Assembly: GCA_000320605.2 (NCBI GenBank)
Contig: KB445809.1
Coordinates: 515,435-579,434, forward strand
Direction: 5' to 3'
Length of the DNA stretch: 64,000 bases
Source of the DNA: Gelatoporia subvermispora B
Lineage: Eukaryota > Basidiomycota > Agaricomycetes > Polyporales > Gelatoporiaceae
Shown here: positions 46,839 to 57,521 of the stretch, piece after piece
How positions within the stretch are numbered: the stretch's first letter is position 1
Layout of the letters: every line of letters begins with the position of its first letter
Translations under genes and position numbers: made by a program
The notes under the pieces: model-generated
Database searches by the model: none
The model's input: the letters and a program-made list of their open reading frames with translations, nothing else
What the model was told of the DNA's origin: nothing

Positions 46839-47313
46839 TACTTCGCTTGAGACTCACTATGTGTGGGAGCAGCGCGTCGGGCCTCGTGGTAGATCGTACA
46901 TGGCGACTGGGGTATTCGCGTGTTTCTTGGTTTGCGGGGGTCTTGTATAACTAGACATGATTATTATATGGATCTTCTCTATTACTACTGGCTTGCTGCC
47001 GTTCTGTCGAGCACAGTAGATTGGATGTGCGCGTACTGAATACTGAATTACGAACGCACGCCGCACGGCCATGATCATTTGGAGCAGACGCGTCAACGTG
47101 ATCGCGATTCACGAATCACGACCGTCGAGGTCCACACGCGTCTTTCCGTACAGACGCCACCTCCCGGCTTGCACTTTGAGTCTCTGGCCTCTTCCGCTCA
47201 TCGAGCTCACCAGTCCATCATGTCTCACTAGACAACTTGTTCTCAACGTTCACCTTGAGTATCTTTCAAAACACCTTGACGGACCGCGCCGGCTACGGAG
47301 CGTACGCAATACT
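46839..47313. other. Intergenic / COQ8 promoter
   Basis: Promoter region of COQ8. The COQ8 frame stays open upstream to an ATG at 47071, so an 81-residue N-terminal extension is possible; see the COQ8 entry. Confidence 0.5.
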
Positions 47314-49890
47314 ATGCCACCAGGACCCGCCTACAACTGGCTCTGCGTCGCCAGTTCCGTAGCAGACATTATCGGCCATGCCGCACGCATCCGAGCTACT
47401 CAGCTGGAGAGTACGGCTGCACCTGTGGCAGCTGTGCTGGGTCGACTTAGTCGGAAAGGCAAGGCTCGTGCGACTCCGGAGGCCCAAGCACAAGCATACG
47501 ACTTTGCGCCGCTAGCGTCCCCACCACGTGGGCAGGCTATATCCCAGTCGACGTCTCAAGCAAGCTCTGCATTGCCTACAGATACTGCGGGCTCGCTCGT
47601 TCAACATGCGCCTCCGCTGGAAGCTCGATCGACTGAGTTGAAGGCGGCACTCTCGAACATAGAACCGGTGACGCCATCCACTTCGGGGGGAAGAGATAAC
47701 GATCCTGCTGTCTCACCCTTGCAGCAACATCCTATCCCTCAGGATACCGTGCTCATAGATACGCTTCCCAATAGCCAGTCATCGCATAGCACGCCGAACT
47801 TGGCTTTTGGCGAGACAGTGGAACCTGAGCGCACAACTACAGAAGCCGCGATACCACACGACATACCCTACAGTACAGCTGTGCCCCAAGTGGACGTAAA
47901 AGTTTCCTCAGAGCTCATTGATGAGGCTCGTAGTGCGGAAGCGGCGGAATATACTATCCTTCCAGACCCATTATCGCAAGTAAGCGGCACCTCATAGAGG
48001 CTATTCGTTGACCGTTGCTTATTCTTGCGCCCACGTAGCCAGCCGTAATCGACGCTCCAGTCACCCGGAAACTACAATCCTCAAAGGTCCCCTCGTCTCG
48101 CATCGGGCGATTATTTCACTACGGAGGCAAGTCACCCGAACATTCGAAGAGCTCAACCCTGAACGCCTTGCAGGCCTCGCAGCATCTCTGGGATATGGAG
48201 CTGCTTCTGAGTTACTTCGCAGAGGGACCGCCTCGGACAATGATAACAACTCTGGCTCTCTCATGCTGACGGAGGGCAACATCAAACGGCTCGTCTCGAA
48301 GCTGACGCAGATGCGCGGTGCTGCGTTGAAGCTGGGCCAATTCATGAGCATACAAGGTCCGTTGACGGTCTGCATATGCATTCGCTTTCCAGCTCCTGAC
48401 GCGCGGGCGGCATAGATAGCCATGTCTTGCCACCCGAAATTGAAGACATCTTCAGACGTGTGCAGGATAGCGCGCATTACATGCCAGATTGGCAAATGGA
48501 GGTACATCGACTGATAACCTACCCGAAGCCCCATCTGATCCGCTTCTCGCAGGAAGTTCTGCGTTCCTCTCTCGGACCGTCATGGTCGGATCACTTCGAG
48601 TCGTTCGACCGATTGCCGTTTGCTGCCGCATCGATAGGACAAGTGCATTCAGCAACACTAGCCGCCTCGTCGTCTCCTACTGGCAAGCCGGAACGTGTGG
48701 CAGTGAAAATCCAGTTTCCGAATATCGTCAACTCAATCGAGAGTGATTTGGGATACGTGAAGCTCCTCTTGACGGCGAGTAAGTTGCTGCCCAGAGGTCT
48801 ATTCCTCGACAGGACAATCCAGGTATATCTCGCGTCTCATTCAAAGTCACCATAGCATTGATCAGAGAGCGGCTGCTAGGTCATGAAGGAGGAGCTGAGA
48901 GATGAATGCAACTACGAGCGCGAAGCGTCCTTCCTCCGGAAGTTTGCATCTCCAGAGTACATGGGCAGGGACTCTCGTTTCAAAGTTCCATGGGTATGGG
49001 ATAGGAGCACAGACCGCGTTCTGGTCATGGAATTTGTCGAGGGGTCGAGTGTCGGCGGCTCGACCATCGACCGCATGGACCAGGGTGAACGCAACGATGT
49101 GCGTCCTGATTCGCTATGAGATCTCCGAGATCGTCCAAAAGAATTAACGCTTGGGATTCTTGCAGATCGCTGCTAGGGTGATTGACCTGTGCCTGAGAGA
49201 ACTCTTCGCGTTCAGGGTTATGCAGACGGACCCCAACTGGTCCAACTTCCTGTGGAACAGTCGTTCCCGCCAGGTCCGTACCTCAAACTCGTGATCTAGG
49301 AAGCTCGCTCAATGACAGCCACACAGATCGCGCTTGTGGACTTTGGCGCGACCCGCGAGTACAGCAAAGAGTTCATTGATAACTGGCTGCGCCTCCTGAG
49401 CACTGCCGCTGCCGATGATCGCGAAGGGTGCATCGAGTGGAGTCTCAAGCTCGGCTACCTTACAGGAGAGGAGAACGATGTGCGTATTGTGCCAGTCATC
49501 GGGATATATACTAAATTTCACATACTGGCTAGATCATGCTCAACGCACACGTTAAGTCAATGACCCTCCTCGCGACCCCGTTCAAATCCACAACACCTCA
49601 GCCATTTGCGTTTGGACCTGGATCGCAGTGGGCAGATATCACCGCCGAGATAAGGGCTCAGATTCCGGTGATGTTGAGATACAGGCTGACGCCGCCACCA
49701 AGAGAGACGTACAGTTTGAACCGGTGCGTTTCAGGGCAGTGCCTATACCCGAGCATTAGCCTGACTGGTGATTGCTAGGAAACTAAGCGGCGCGTTCTTG
49801 CTTGCCTCGCGCCTGAACGCGTCCGTCGATAGCAAGGCCCTCTGGGACAATGTTGTGAAAGGCTATCGATTTGGGAGTTTAGACAGCTAG
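47314..49890 (+). CDS. COQ8: COQ8/ABC1 atypical kinase of ubiquinone synthesis
   Basis: Ten exons (47314-47979, 48039-48126, 48174-48356, 48416-48501, 48553-48822, 48880-49098, 49166-49273, 49327-49479, 49533-49723, 49779-49890) total 2076 bases (691 residues). ABC1-family hallmarks are visible: [10 protein letters not shown] (KxGQ), [12 protein letters not shown] (Ala-rich loop), [10 protein letters not shown] (lysine), [21 protein letters not shown] (catalytic loop) and LVDFGATRE (DFG). The protein works in the mitochondrial matrix to maintain the coenzyme Q biosynthetic complex. The N-terminal 220 residues are Ser/Pro-rich. The intron at 48127-48173 is GC-AG (ggag|gcaagt), required by [17 protein letters not shown]. 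The start is the ATG 47314 ([18 protein letters not shown]); the ATG at 47071 in the same frame is possible. Confidence 0.92.
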
Positions 49891-50555
49891 ATGGTTCCGT
49901 GCGTTCTCGGAATCTGACAGCCAGTGCCAGCAGCCTGGGATACAGAGTAAGAATAATACCCAGAAGAGGCAGTGATAGTGGTTCAAGATCGCTCAAGCGC
50001 CAAACATTGACCCAACTCATTATGAGGCCTGGGCTTGTTGCTCTGTCACCACGAAGCTTTATTTCAAGTAAACAAACAACTGCGTCCGATTATAATGAAC
50101 ATCGCCGGTATGTTTCAAGCATATGCTGTATATACCAGGCTCCCTTTCGTATCAACCGTTCTTCTCAGCAATGAGTATCTGCGCAGCGCTCCACACCTGC
50201 TGACCTTGGGCGCCTCGCGTGCGTGCTTGCGGAAGAAGTCACATACATGGGTCTCTCCGTGGATCCTGTCCGCCATTGCACGGTACTCTCACGTATCCGT
50301 GTAGATCTCCATACTACCAGCCACATAAATGTGGTGGCCAACACCGCCGGAGTCTTTACTTGGCTGTGCCCTGTCACGTCATACCCTGCGGCCTGGAGAA
50401 GCTTGGGAACACCCACCGCATGCGGTCTTGTTAATGAGAGGTTGAGTGGATATGGCTGTGCTGGAGGCCTTCCTACTAGAGCGGTTACAGTTGCACCTCT
50501 GTCCCAACGACGGCATTCACCTTGAGGCACCCACGGAGTCACTACCCCGTTTACT
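49891..50555. other. Intergenic, no gene seen
   Basis: The 3' flank of COQ8 and promoter of the next gene. Frames at 50223-50525 (plus) and 50165-50671 (minus) oppose one another and carry no recognised motif. Confidence 0.5.
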
Positions 50556-51024
50556 ATGAACCCACTGAGACCACTGCGTATCATTCTAACCTTCAGTGTT
50601 CTGCTCGTGCTATTTTGTTGCAGCGCAGCACTCCAGGATCCCGGACAAAGCTCATATCCGATTAGAAACACGACTGAGGTTCGTCGCGCGTCGACGTCAG
50701 TATTGTTTTATCTATATATTACAAGTCGTCTGAGTATCACCTACAGACGGCGCTCCACCCACTCCGTTGCAACACATGTGTCCGAGACTCATGCCACGAC
50801 GTCGCCGACTCCGACCTCGCAAAACGCATTTGGGACAATCGCAACGACATCGCGTGAGCTGTAGTTCGATTCCGATCCTAGAGCTTTCGGCGGTCTTACA
50901 TATATTCGTCAGCTATATCTGTATCCACCGGCACCTCTGTGACCACTATATTCGTGGGAGGAGGAGCCGGGACATCGTCTTCCACAAGTACCCACACCGT
51001 CACCGTGACTGGTCGGCCAAATGG
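50556..51024 (+). CDS. Putative secreted Ser/Thr-rich protein
   Basis: The ATG at 50556 gives a signal peptide (MNPLRPLRIILTFSVLLVLF then CCSAALQ). A Ser/Thr-rich body follows (HVSETHATTSPTPTSQNAF). An intron (gtgagc...tcgtcag, about 50851-50911) joins it to SVSTGTSVTTIFVGGGAGTS and STSTHTVTVTGRPNG. The 3' end after about 51,024 (donor gtagtt) was not resolved, so the stop and any anchor signal are unknown. The composition resembles the wall-protein cluster at 13-19 kb. The role is inferred as extracellular or cell-wall only. Confidence 0.48.
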
Positions 51025-51341
51025 TAGTTTGCAATCTAAGCCGTTTGACGCACGAGTTACATGTATACTTCTGCTATCGACAATATGCTACCGTGAGTGG
51101 AATGCTATTGACCGAAATGGCAAACCAGTTAATTTAAAACACATGACCAGTTGCTGTATAAAGTCGGCTTTCTGTCTGGTGTAGATGTAGTGATGCCTTT
51201 TTTCCTGCCGTTTTGCGTCCTATATATATCGGTCCGGTGTATGTGCAACTTCAAAATGTTTCGAAGAGCACGAAACGGAAGGAAGCCTTGCCATGATTGT
51301 AGGGTCTGCATGTATTCATCAACGGAAAATTACTGTGGCTC

Positions 51342-51788
51342 TTAGAAGCCCTCGTGAAGGAACGAGAAAAAGATTAGCAGGAAGCCCAGCAGTGCATATA
51401 CTTGGTCTGGGCTTGACTGATGCATGCCAATTTTCGGAGTTAGTATATACTGGTTTATAAGCATTTCGTGTCTCTCGCAATGTATAGCGGTGATTTCTGG
51501 ATAGGGGGCTAAATACCTCAAGTCGAAAGCGAGGCCGAGTACTATGGCAGCTGTGATTGCAATATATGCGAGCCAAACCTACAAAGACCAGACTTCCCGC
51601 TCACCCAGTACCAGTACACATATTCCGAATGACGTGTACATTTCGTATACGTATCAATATCCGCCTCGCGTGCAGTGCGGCCCTCAACAGCGTTTTGGAG
51701 CCTGGAAATGAACCATGTCACACTTTGTGAGAGTAGAGGCTGCTGAGGGCATACCAGATGAGCTATATAGTATTGAAACAGCTTCCAT
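51342..51788 (-). CDS. Possible small membrane protein
   Basis: The minus-strand frame ending at the stop 51342-51344 reads VWLAYIAITAAIVLGLAFDL then RYLAPYPEITAIHCERHEML. It closes with VYALLGFLLIFFSFLHEGF, giving two good membrane segments. One workable model has the ATG at 51788, an intron with donor gtatgc and acceptor ttccag (about 51,703-51,755), and an intron gtacac...tttgtag before VWLAY. I do not recognise a family and the splices are speculative. It would be transcribed divergently from DBP9. Confidence 0.32.
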
Positions 51789-51979
51789 TGCATTTTCGAC
51801 ATGATTAGATGGGTATCGACGTGATCAGAGACCTGAGGGAGAGGTGGTTGATGGAAATGTCAGCGCTCCGCCAGGCTCTACTGAGCGACGGGCGCTTGTT
51901 TGCCATCAAGTTGCCATATACGGGTTGGTCCTTTTTCCGTCCGAGTCCATCCTCCGGCTTGGAAAACCATCTCTTCAAA

Positions 51980-54379
51980 ATGCCCGACGCACGTCTAGTA
52001 GACTCAAAAGCAACGTTCACTTCTTTCGCACACATCGTCGATGCCCGATTGCTACGCGCTCTTGCCGACATGGGCTTTGCCCGGCCAACCTTGGTTCAAA
52101 CAAAAGCCATCCCGCTAGCTCTCGAGAACCGCGACATTCTGGCTAGGGCCCGCACTGGAAGTGGAAAGACAGCCTCATACTGCATACCGGTGGTGCAGAA
52201 GATTCTCAATGCGAAATCTGTGGGTAATGCCTCCTTTGAGCGGCTCCGGCGGCAGTGGCAAGCTTGCAGGAGCCCTCCAAGGGGACCTCTCTAGCTCATG
52301 TTTTCTTGCTGCTATGCCATTGTGGGATGGTTTTTGAGAGGCTCCCGACGTCCTTGATAGTGTTCGTTCCATCAGATGGTATATTGACCACAATCTTCGC
52401 AGAATCTCCCTGAAGAAGACCCCGCAAGGCAAGCCACCCGCGGCCTCATTCTCGTACCCACACGTGAATTGGCAGAACAGGTCTCTGCGCACCTACGAGG
52501 ACTGCTTGCGTACTGCGACAAAGACGTGACTGTTGCGAACGTCTCTGGAGGAACAACGTCTCATCTGCAAAAGTACGTCTTCGTCTTCTCCGTCTCTGTC
52601 TGTTCTGTTCCAACATCTATTCTTTGCTAGAGTCCTCCTGTCTGATAGCCCCGATATCATTGTCGCAACACCATCTCGTGGACTCTCCTTGTTACAATCC
52701 AAGGCAAGTTGTTACCTTACGAGTCACAGCCCTGTTGGCTGACAGTTTTACAGACGTTGTCACTGAGCTCCGTAGAATCCCTTGTCATTGACGAGGCCGA
52801 CTTGATCCTTTCATACGGCCACGATGAAGATGTCAGACAGATCTTTGGGGGAGGATACCTACCAAAAGTCTTCCAGTCCTTCCTAATGAGTGCTACCATG
52901 ACCGATGACGTTGAAGCATTGAAGGGCCTCGTTCTGCGGAATCCTGTTCGTCTGATCGATCTGTTACTTGGATCGAGTGACTGATATGAGGACCATAGGC
53001 TATTCTCAAACTCGAGGAAGACGAGGACGAAGCTGCAAATCTCACGCAGTACTCCGTCCGGTGTTCGGAAGTCGACAAGTTCCTGCTCGCGTACGTCATC
53101 CTCAAACTGAAGCTCATCAAGGGCAAATGCATCCTCTTTGTGAACGACGTCGACCGGTGCTATCGACTCAAGCTCTTCCTGGAGCAATTCTCGATAAAAA
53201 GCTGCGTGCTCAACTCGGAGCTGCCGCTCAACTCGCGCTATCACACTGTGCAAGAGTTCAACAAGGGCGTATACGACTATATTATTGCGTCGGACGAGAG
53301 CGCGGGACGGATTAAGCAGGATTCGGATGGCGAAGAGGAGGCGGAAGTGGAGGCGGCGGAGGTAGAAGAGGACGAAGAGTGTGAGTCTCTTATCCTTTAT
53401 GATTACGACGATGTACTGACGGTACACCGCAGTTGTGGACACGCAGCGCCGACCAGAAGCAGAAGATGATGCTGCCGAGCCCGCCGCGAGTAGCTCGTCG
53501 CACAAGCGCAAACGCAAGGCCGGCACACCGCCACCCGACGTCTCTGCGGCCAAGTCCGGGAAGAAAAAGCGACGCAAGGGCGCCCCCGACGCCGAGTACG
53601 GTGTCTCGCGCGGCGTGGATTTTATCGACGTCTCATGCGTGATCAACTTTGACCTTCCGAGCTCGTCGCGCGCGTACACACACCGTGTCGGGCGCACTGC
53701 GCGGGCGGGACGCTCGGGCATGGCGCTCTCGTTTGTCGTGCCCCGCGAGGAATGGGGCAAGAACAAGGTTGTTGGAGGCGTGGAGAGCACGCGGCGCGAC
53801 GAGCGTGTGTTTGCGCGGATCGAGAAGGAGCAGGCTGCGCGCGGGAGCCAGATGAAAGAGTACCAGTTCGACATGAAGCAGGTCGAGGCGTTCCGCTACC
53901 GCATGGAGGACGCGCTGCGCGCGGTGACCCGGAGCGCGATCAAGGAGGCGCGGATCAAGGAGCTCAAGTCGGAGATCTTGAACTCGGATAAACTCAAGGT
54001 GCGAATTCCCCCTCTCTTCTATCGCGCGCGGGTCGCTGATAGCGATGTGTAGGCTCACTTTGAGGACAATCCGAATGATCTGGATTACCTCCGCCACGAC
54101 AAGCCACTGCATCCCACGCGTGTGCAGCCGCACATGAAGCACGTCCCGAAGTACTTGCTCCCCCGAATCGCCCCTGTACCAGGGACGGAAGTCGCGGCCG
54201 ATGTCAATGCTCCGAATGGTGACGCCGGATTCGTGCCATTCAACAAAAACTCTGCGCGAGGACGTGGGCGTGGAAGGGGTCGTGGCAGGGGCGGGCGAGG
54301 CGGGAGCTCGGGGCGGGGTGGGAGCTCGGGGCGGGGTGGGAAGAAAAAGTCTGATCCCCTCAAGAAGTTTGGGCGGTAG
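51980..54379 (+). CDS. DBP9: DEAD-box RNA helicase of 60S ribosome assembly
   Basis: Exons 51980-52219, 52403-52572, 52631-52703, 52754-52945, 52999-53380, 53433-53998 and 54053-54379 total 1950 bases (649 residues). The helicase motifs run in order: Q-motif region ([18 protein letters not shown]), [22 protein letters not shown]-like ANVSGG, TPSRG, VIDEADL, MSATM, ILFVND, IIASDES and [13 protein letters not shown]. Lysine-rich inserts ([16 protein letters not shown]) and an RGG/GRG tail ([14 protein letters not shown]) fit nucleolar DBP9/DDX56, which acts in 27S pre-rRNA processing. The intron at 52704-52753 is GC-AG (aag|gcaagt). The first intron is unusually long (183 nt). The start ATG is preceded by about 170 bases of open frame without another in-frame ATG close to it. 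Confidence 0.93.
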
Positions 54380-55676
54380 ACGGTTTGAGTGTACTGTTTT
54401 GCGTATATCTTATCATTTGGTGTTGAACCCATTGTTGACGTTCTTGTCATTGTGAGCAGGCGACAGTTGCTGAAGTGATGCCCGTGTGCGGCGTTGGCGT
54501 TGTCGGGGAGCACCTGTAGTCGCCGTCATGTTCGGGGGCTGATTTCGCGGGTACGTAGCCAGTTATCAGTGGCTATCATAACAAATGGCAATCAGACTTC
54601 AAGACCCGGGAGACCCAGCAAGCAGCGCGCCCAGTCAGGCCACGGGCTTTTCTTAGGCGGGAACCTACCTCAGCATGATCGCAAGTCGAGTCCCGATCCT
54701 TGACTGAGCAGTGGACGTCGAACGTTACGCGTACATTGAGCGCCGACAACTGGCATCGTAGTCCGGGTCCGTATACGCCACTGAGGCGCCGCCGGCTAGC
54801 GAGGTGGCGAGTGCTAGGAGACACAGGAGGGCGATCGCCTTGATGTATGCTTGAACGTGGTCTAGCCTGCACAGCGAGCTAGAGAGTGACTTTGATCACC
54901 GATGCGGGACCTGTGCCGTCTTCCATCCGCTGTCCGGGCAGCCCAGATTTATGACGGACGTGAGCAGTGCCCAATGTCAATGAAATACGAAATATGTCAT
55001 GACGAGCAGGTTGCTTGCTATCTGAAAGGGTTTCGCTCGTCCTACGGCAGGTTCGTGTGCTCTCTTTGATGCATTGGAGCACTTGTCTCTCGTCACGCAT
55101 GTCAATTGTCCTCCGAGTAACAAAGCGATCGATTGCTTCAATAATTCGCAGAAATTTGGGTGGCAGACCGATATATGTAACGTCGTGGCATGCATCAACG
55201 AAAGCCGTAACCACTGAACATACCTTCAGCACCCAGTAAGAAAGGGGATGCGCGAGTGCATGGAGGCCTGCTTGTAGACCCGTACATGCTTACCAAGCAG
55301 TTTCGAGCAACTTGTCGACGTGGTATCAGTGGAACTTGTCCAGTACCATCGCGAGTACGAATGCATGCTCATAGTTTGTACCGTGCAGGACATTGTCAAC
55401 TTGAAGTAAATCTTCAGTACTTGTACTGCTAAAACGTATCGGCCTGGTTCACTGCATGAGCACATCTTTGTGGCTCTATGACGAATACCCATGAGTTGAC
55501 CATAAGCATCATCCTGGAAGCTCCTGAATGCGAAACAAAACTTGTATCGGTAATTCCGAAACTTTCAAGACACCTTTTGGTTCACATATCAGAACAACTC
55601 TGGCATTCAGGAATCCCGATGGGACACTATATACAACAGAGGCGGAAAGTATATTTCAATCCCTGGTAGAATATCT
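54380..55676. other. Intergenic, no gene seen apart from one weak candidate
   Basis: The 3' flank of DBP9 and about 1.2 kb of low-information DNA. The only coding-like stretch is the minus-strand exon at 54725-54866, listed separately. Confidence 0.5.
54725..54866 (-). CDS. Possible last exon of a small secreted protein
   Basis: An acceptor (gtgcag) at 54867-54872 opens a frame reading LDHVQAYIKAIALLCLLALA then TSLAGGASVAYTDPDY and DASCRRSMYA stop. The hydrophobic run followed by Ala-x-Ala-like residues resembles a signal peptide. No first exon with ATG in a compatible phase was found, so this is only a candidate. Confidence 0.25.
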
Positions 55677-55697
55677 GTTAGTACACGCGCCTGTCAC
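55677..55697 (+). repeat. 21-base relict of the tRNA-Asp 5' half
   Basis: The 21 bases GTTAGTACACGCGCCTGTCA-C are identical to positions 55988-56008 of the intact tRNA-Asp gene (D-arm end, anticodon stem and GTC anticodon). The sequences on either side differ, so only a fragment was copied. Confidence 0.6.
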
Positions 55698-55970
55698 CTC
55701 TGGGTCTTCCTCCCCGAACTTCGGCTTTCGTGGCCATCAACACGGTCATTCAGTGCGAGATGGCAGAGCTGTAACCACGTCCAACTTGTGCGTTTATGCG
55801 GGAGAAGATAAAAAGCCAGATGAAGCTACTGACTCCGTGGGGCCACAAATTGTTCCACCGGTGTTGTGAACGTGGTGCACAAAACGATGAATGTCCTTGG
55901 AAAAATGAACGGCAACATGACTACTGATTCGCTTACCGTACATGTATCTGCAGCCTCGTATTTCAGCAAG

Positions 55971-56070
55971 TCTCTGTTAGTATATCGGTTAGTACACGCG
56001 CCTGTCACTTTCCGGGGTCCTAGGACCTCGGAGATCGCGCGAAAGCAGGGTTCGACTCCCTGACAGAGAG
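55971..56070 (+). tRNA. tRNA-Asp (anticodon GTC) with intron
   Basis: The acceptor stem TCTCTGT (55971-55977) pairs with ACAGAGA (56063-56069), with G as discriminator. The D-loop carries TCGGTTAGTAC. The anticodon stem CGCGC/GCGCG encloses CTGTCAC with anticodon GTC. The T-arm CAGGG TTCGACT CCCTG contains a perfect B-box. An intron of about 28 bases (56008-56035) sits after position 37, the canonical site. It contains the palindrome GGTCCTAGGACC. A pol III terminator follows. Confidence 0.9.
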
Positions 56071-56075
56071 TATAC

Positions 56076-56079
56076 TTTT
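56076..56079 (+). terminator. Pol III terminator of tRNA-Asp
   Basis: A run of four T six bases after the mature 3' end. Confidence 0.7.
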
Positions 56080-57024
56080 GCCCTTAAGTACGACACTCAT
56101 TCCGAGATCAATGAATACCTAGCACAGATGGTACAATTTATGACTATGTCGATTCAATCTCCGCGTTCTGGGGACGAAATGAAGGCCACTTGATACGGGG
56201 TTTACGCTTGATGCATTAACTTCACTGTGATAGGCAAGGGGTGCACATTGGTGTTTGTCCTGTAAAAAGTAAGTCCAGGCTGGACAATGCATGTTTGTCT
56301 GGTGGTCTGGAAGTTGTTCTGGACGGGGTGGTAAAAAGATAAGCTGAGGTGAGAGGGGCAGAAATATGGTTGTTACCTTGAAGAGGCTGGTTTTGACTTG
56401 CATCCATGTTTCAAAGCCACGTTTGATGGTGTTCTTGAATATAGTGAAGTTTGCAACTGTCTGGTACTATTGAATGGCGGTGAGCGACATGATGAATGTA
56501 CCGTGTGGTAGGCATGCACATTGCCAGCGTCCCGGCTTCTGGGATCGGTTGGAGCAAGGCTTGAGCTACGAAGAGCGGTAAAATAAATAAGACTGATTTG
56601 TGTGCAAAATTAAATTATGTGCTCGCGAGTTCCTGATAAGGCGTGCTGTGACTTGTGAAGGGCGGCCTGGATGACAAGACGAAGTTCGTGCAGACCAAAG
56701 TATAGCTTGGGATTCTTGTGGTGGTCGAGGCAGTGATGTGTGATGACTGCAAAGTATGTGACGAAAGTGCATGAAGAACATGAGGCAAATGACTCACGCC
56801 TGGGCACCTGATCTTACAAACACTCAAAGAGACAACCCATAGTGAATATCGACATGCCGCATCATTGGCCTTCATCATTGTAGGTGCAGTCAACAATGAG
56901 ATGTACAAAGTACACATGCCAGTGCTTCAAGGTGGCAGCCTTGATGTGAGCACAAACATCGTGTCCAGGGGTGATGGCCACCTGCGGAAGGGTATGAGCA
57001 AAGGTCAACACAAAAAATAGACAT
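56080..57024. other. Left flank of the Ty3 element, no gene seen
   Basis: About 950 bases with scattered minus-strand frames (longest 56615-56917). They have no recognised motif and no plausible joining. Confidence 0.5.
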
Positions 57025-57029
57025 ACCAG
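57025..57029 (+). repeat. Ty3 target-site duplication, left (ACCAG)
   Basis: Five bases directly before the 5' LTR, identical to 63095-63099 directly after the 3' LTR; five bases is normal for Ty3 integrases. Confidence 0.8.
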
Positions 57030-57338
57030 TGTAATTGCGCTCGGTTACACATCTTGTGCATCCTCCCAGACTCGAACTCTGTCTCTCTGGATTCGGACGT
57101 TTTTTTTCTACGTACATCACATGACTGCTTTCACTTTCCGCTATAACATAACCATGTTCGAAACCTCGTTGCGGTTCTTTACTTCTTACTATCACCGCAA
57201 CGAAGGTACGAGACTACGCATATGTGTTCCTCCCCACGTATTGACTTCTTACTATCACCACAACAAAGATGTCTTGTGCTAGTTCACGTATCAGTTCGAT
57301 TATGAGTGTTTCCGGCCTTACAAGATGGCCAGTTTCCA
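57030..57338 (+). repeat. 5' LTR of the Ty3 element
   Basis: 309 bases, starting TGTAATTGCGCTCGG and ending GGCCAGTTTCCA, about 90 percent identical to the 3' LTR. The internal direct repeat TTCTTACTATCACCRCAACRAAG occurs twice. Confidence 0.9.
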
Positions 57339-57344
57339 CTTTTT

Positions 57345-57365
57345 TTGAACTTTGCGCAAGTTCAA
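57345..57365 (+). promoter_or_regulatory. Hairpin at the expected primer-binding site
   Basis: TTGAACTT and AAGTTCAA form perfect 8-base arms around the loop TGCGC, beginning seven bases after the 5' LTR, where a tRNA primer-binding site would be expected. I do not recognise a tRNA 3' end match here. Confidence 0.5.
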
Positions 57366-57521
57366 CTTTGTACACCACTGTAGCTGTTTCCCCGCCTTTT
57401 GCTCTTCACGTCTCGTGAGGAGAACACCAAATTGAAGGCAAACTGTCCCCTTCGCTCTCAATTGAGCAGGGAAATATCACCGTTGACGCCAGCTGAATCA
57501 GAATCCAACCCCAGTGACAAC

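Noticed and set aside
47071..47313. Start of COQ8 at the upstream ATG 47071
   Set aside because: Not excluded, but the extra 81 residues look like leader translation; the start at 47314 gives the family-like N-terminus.
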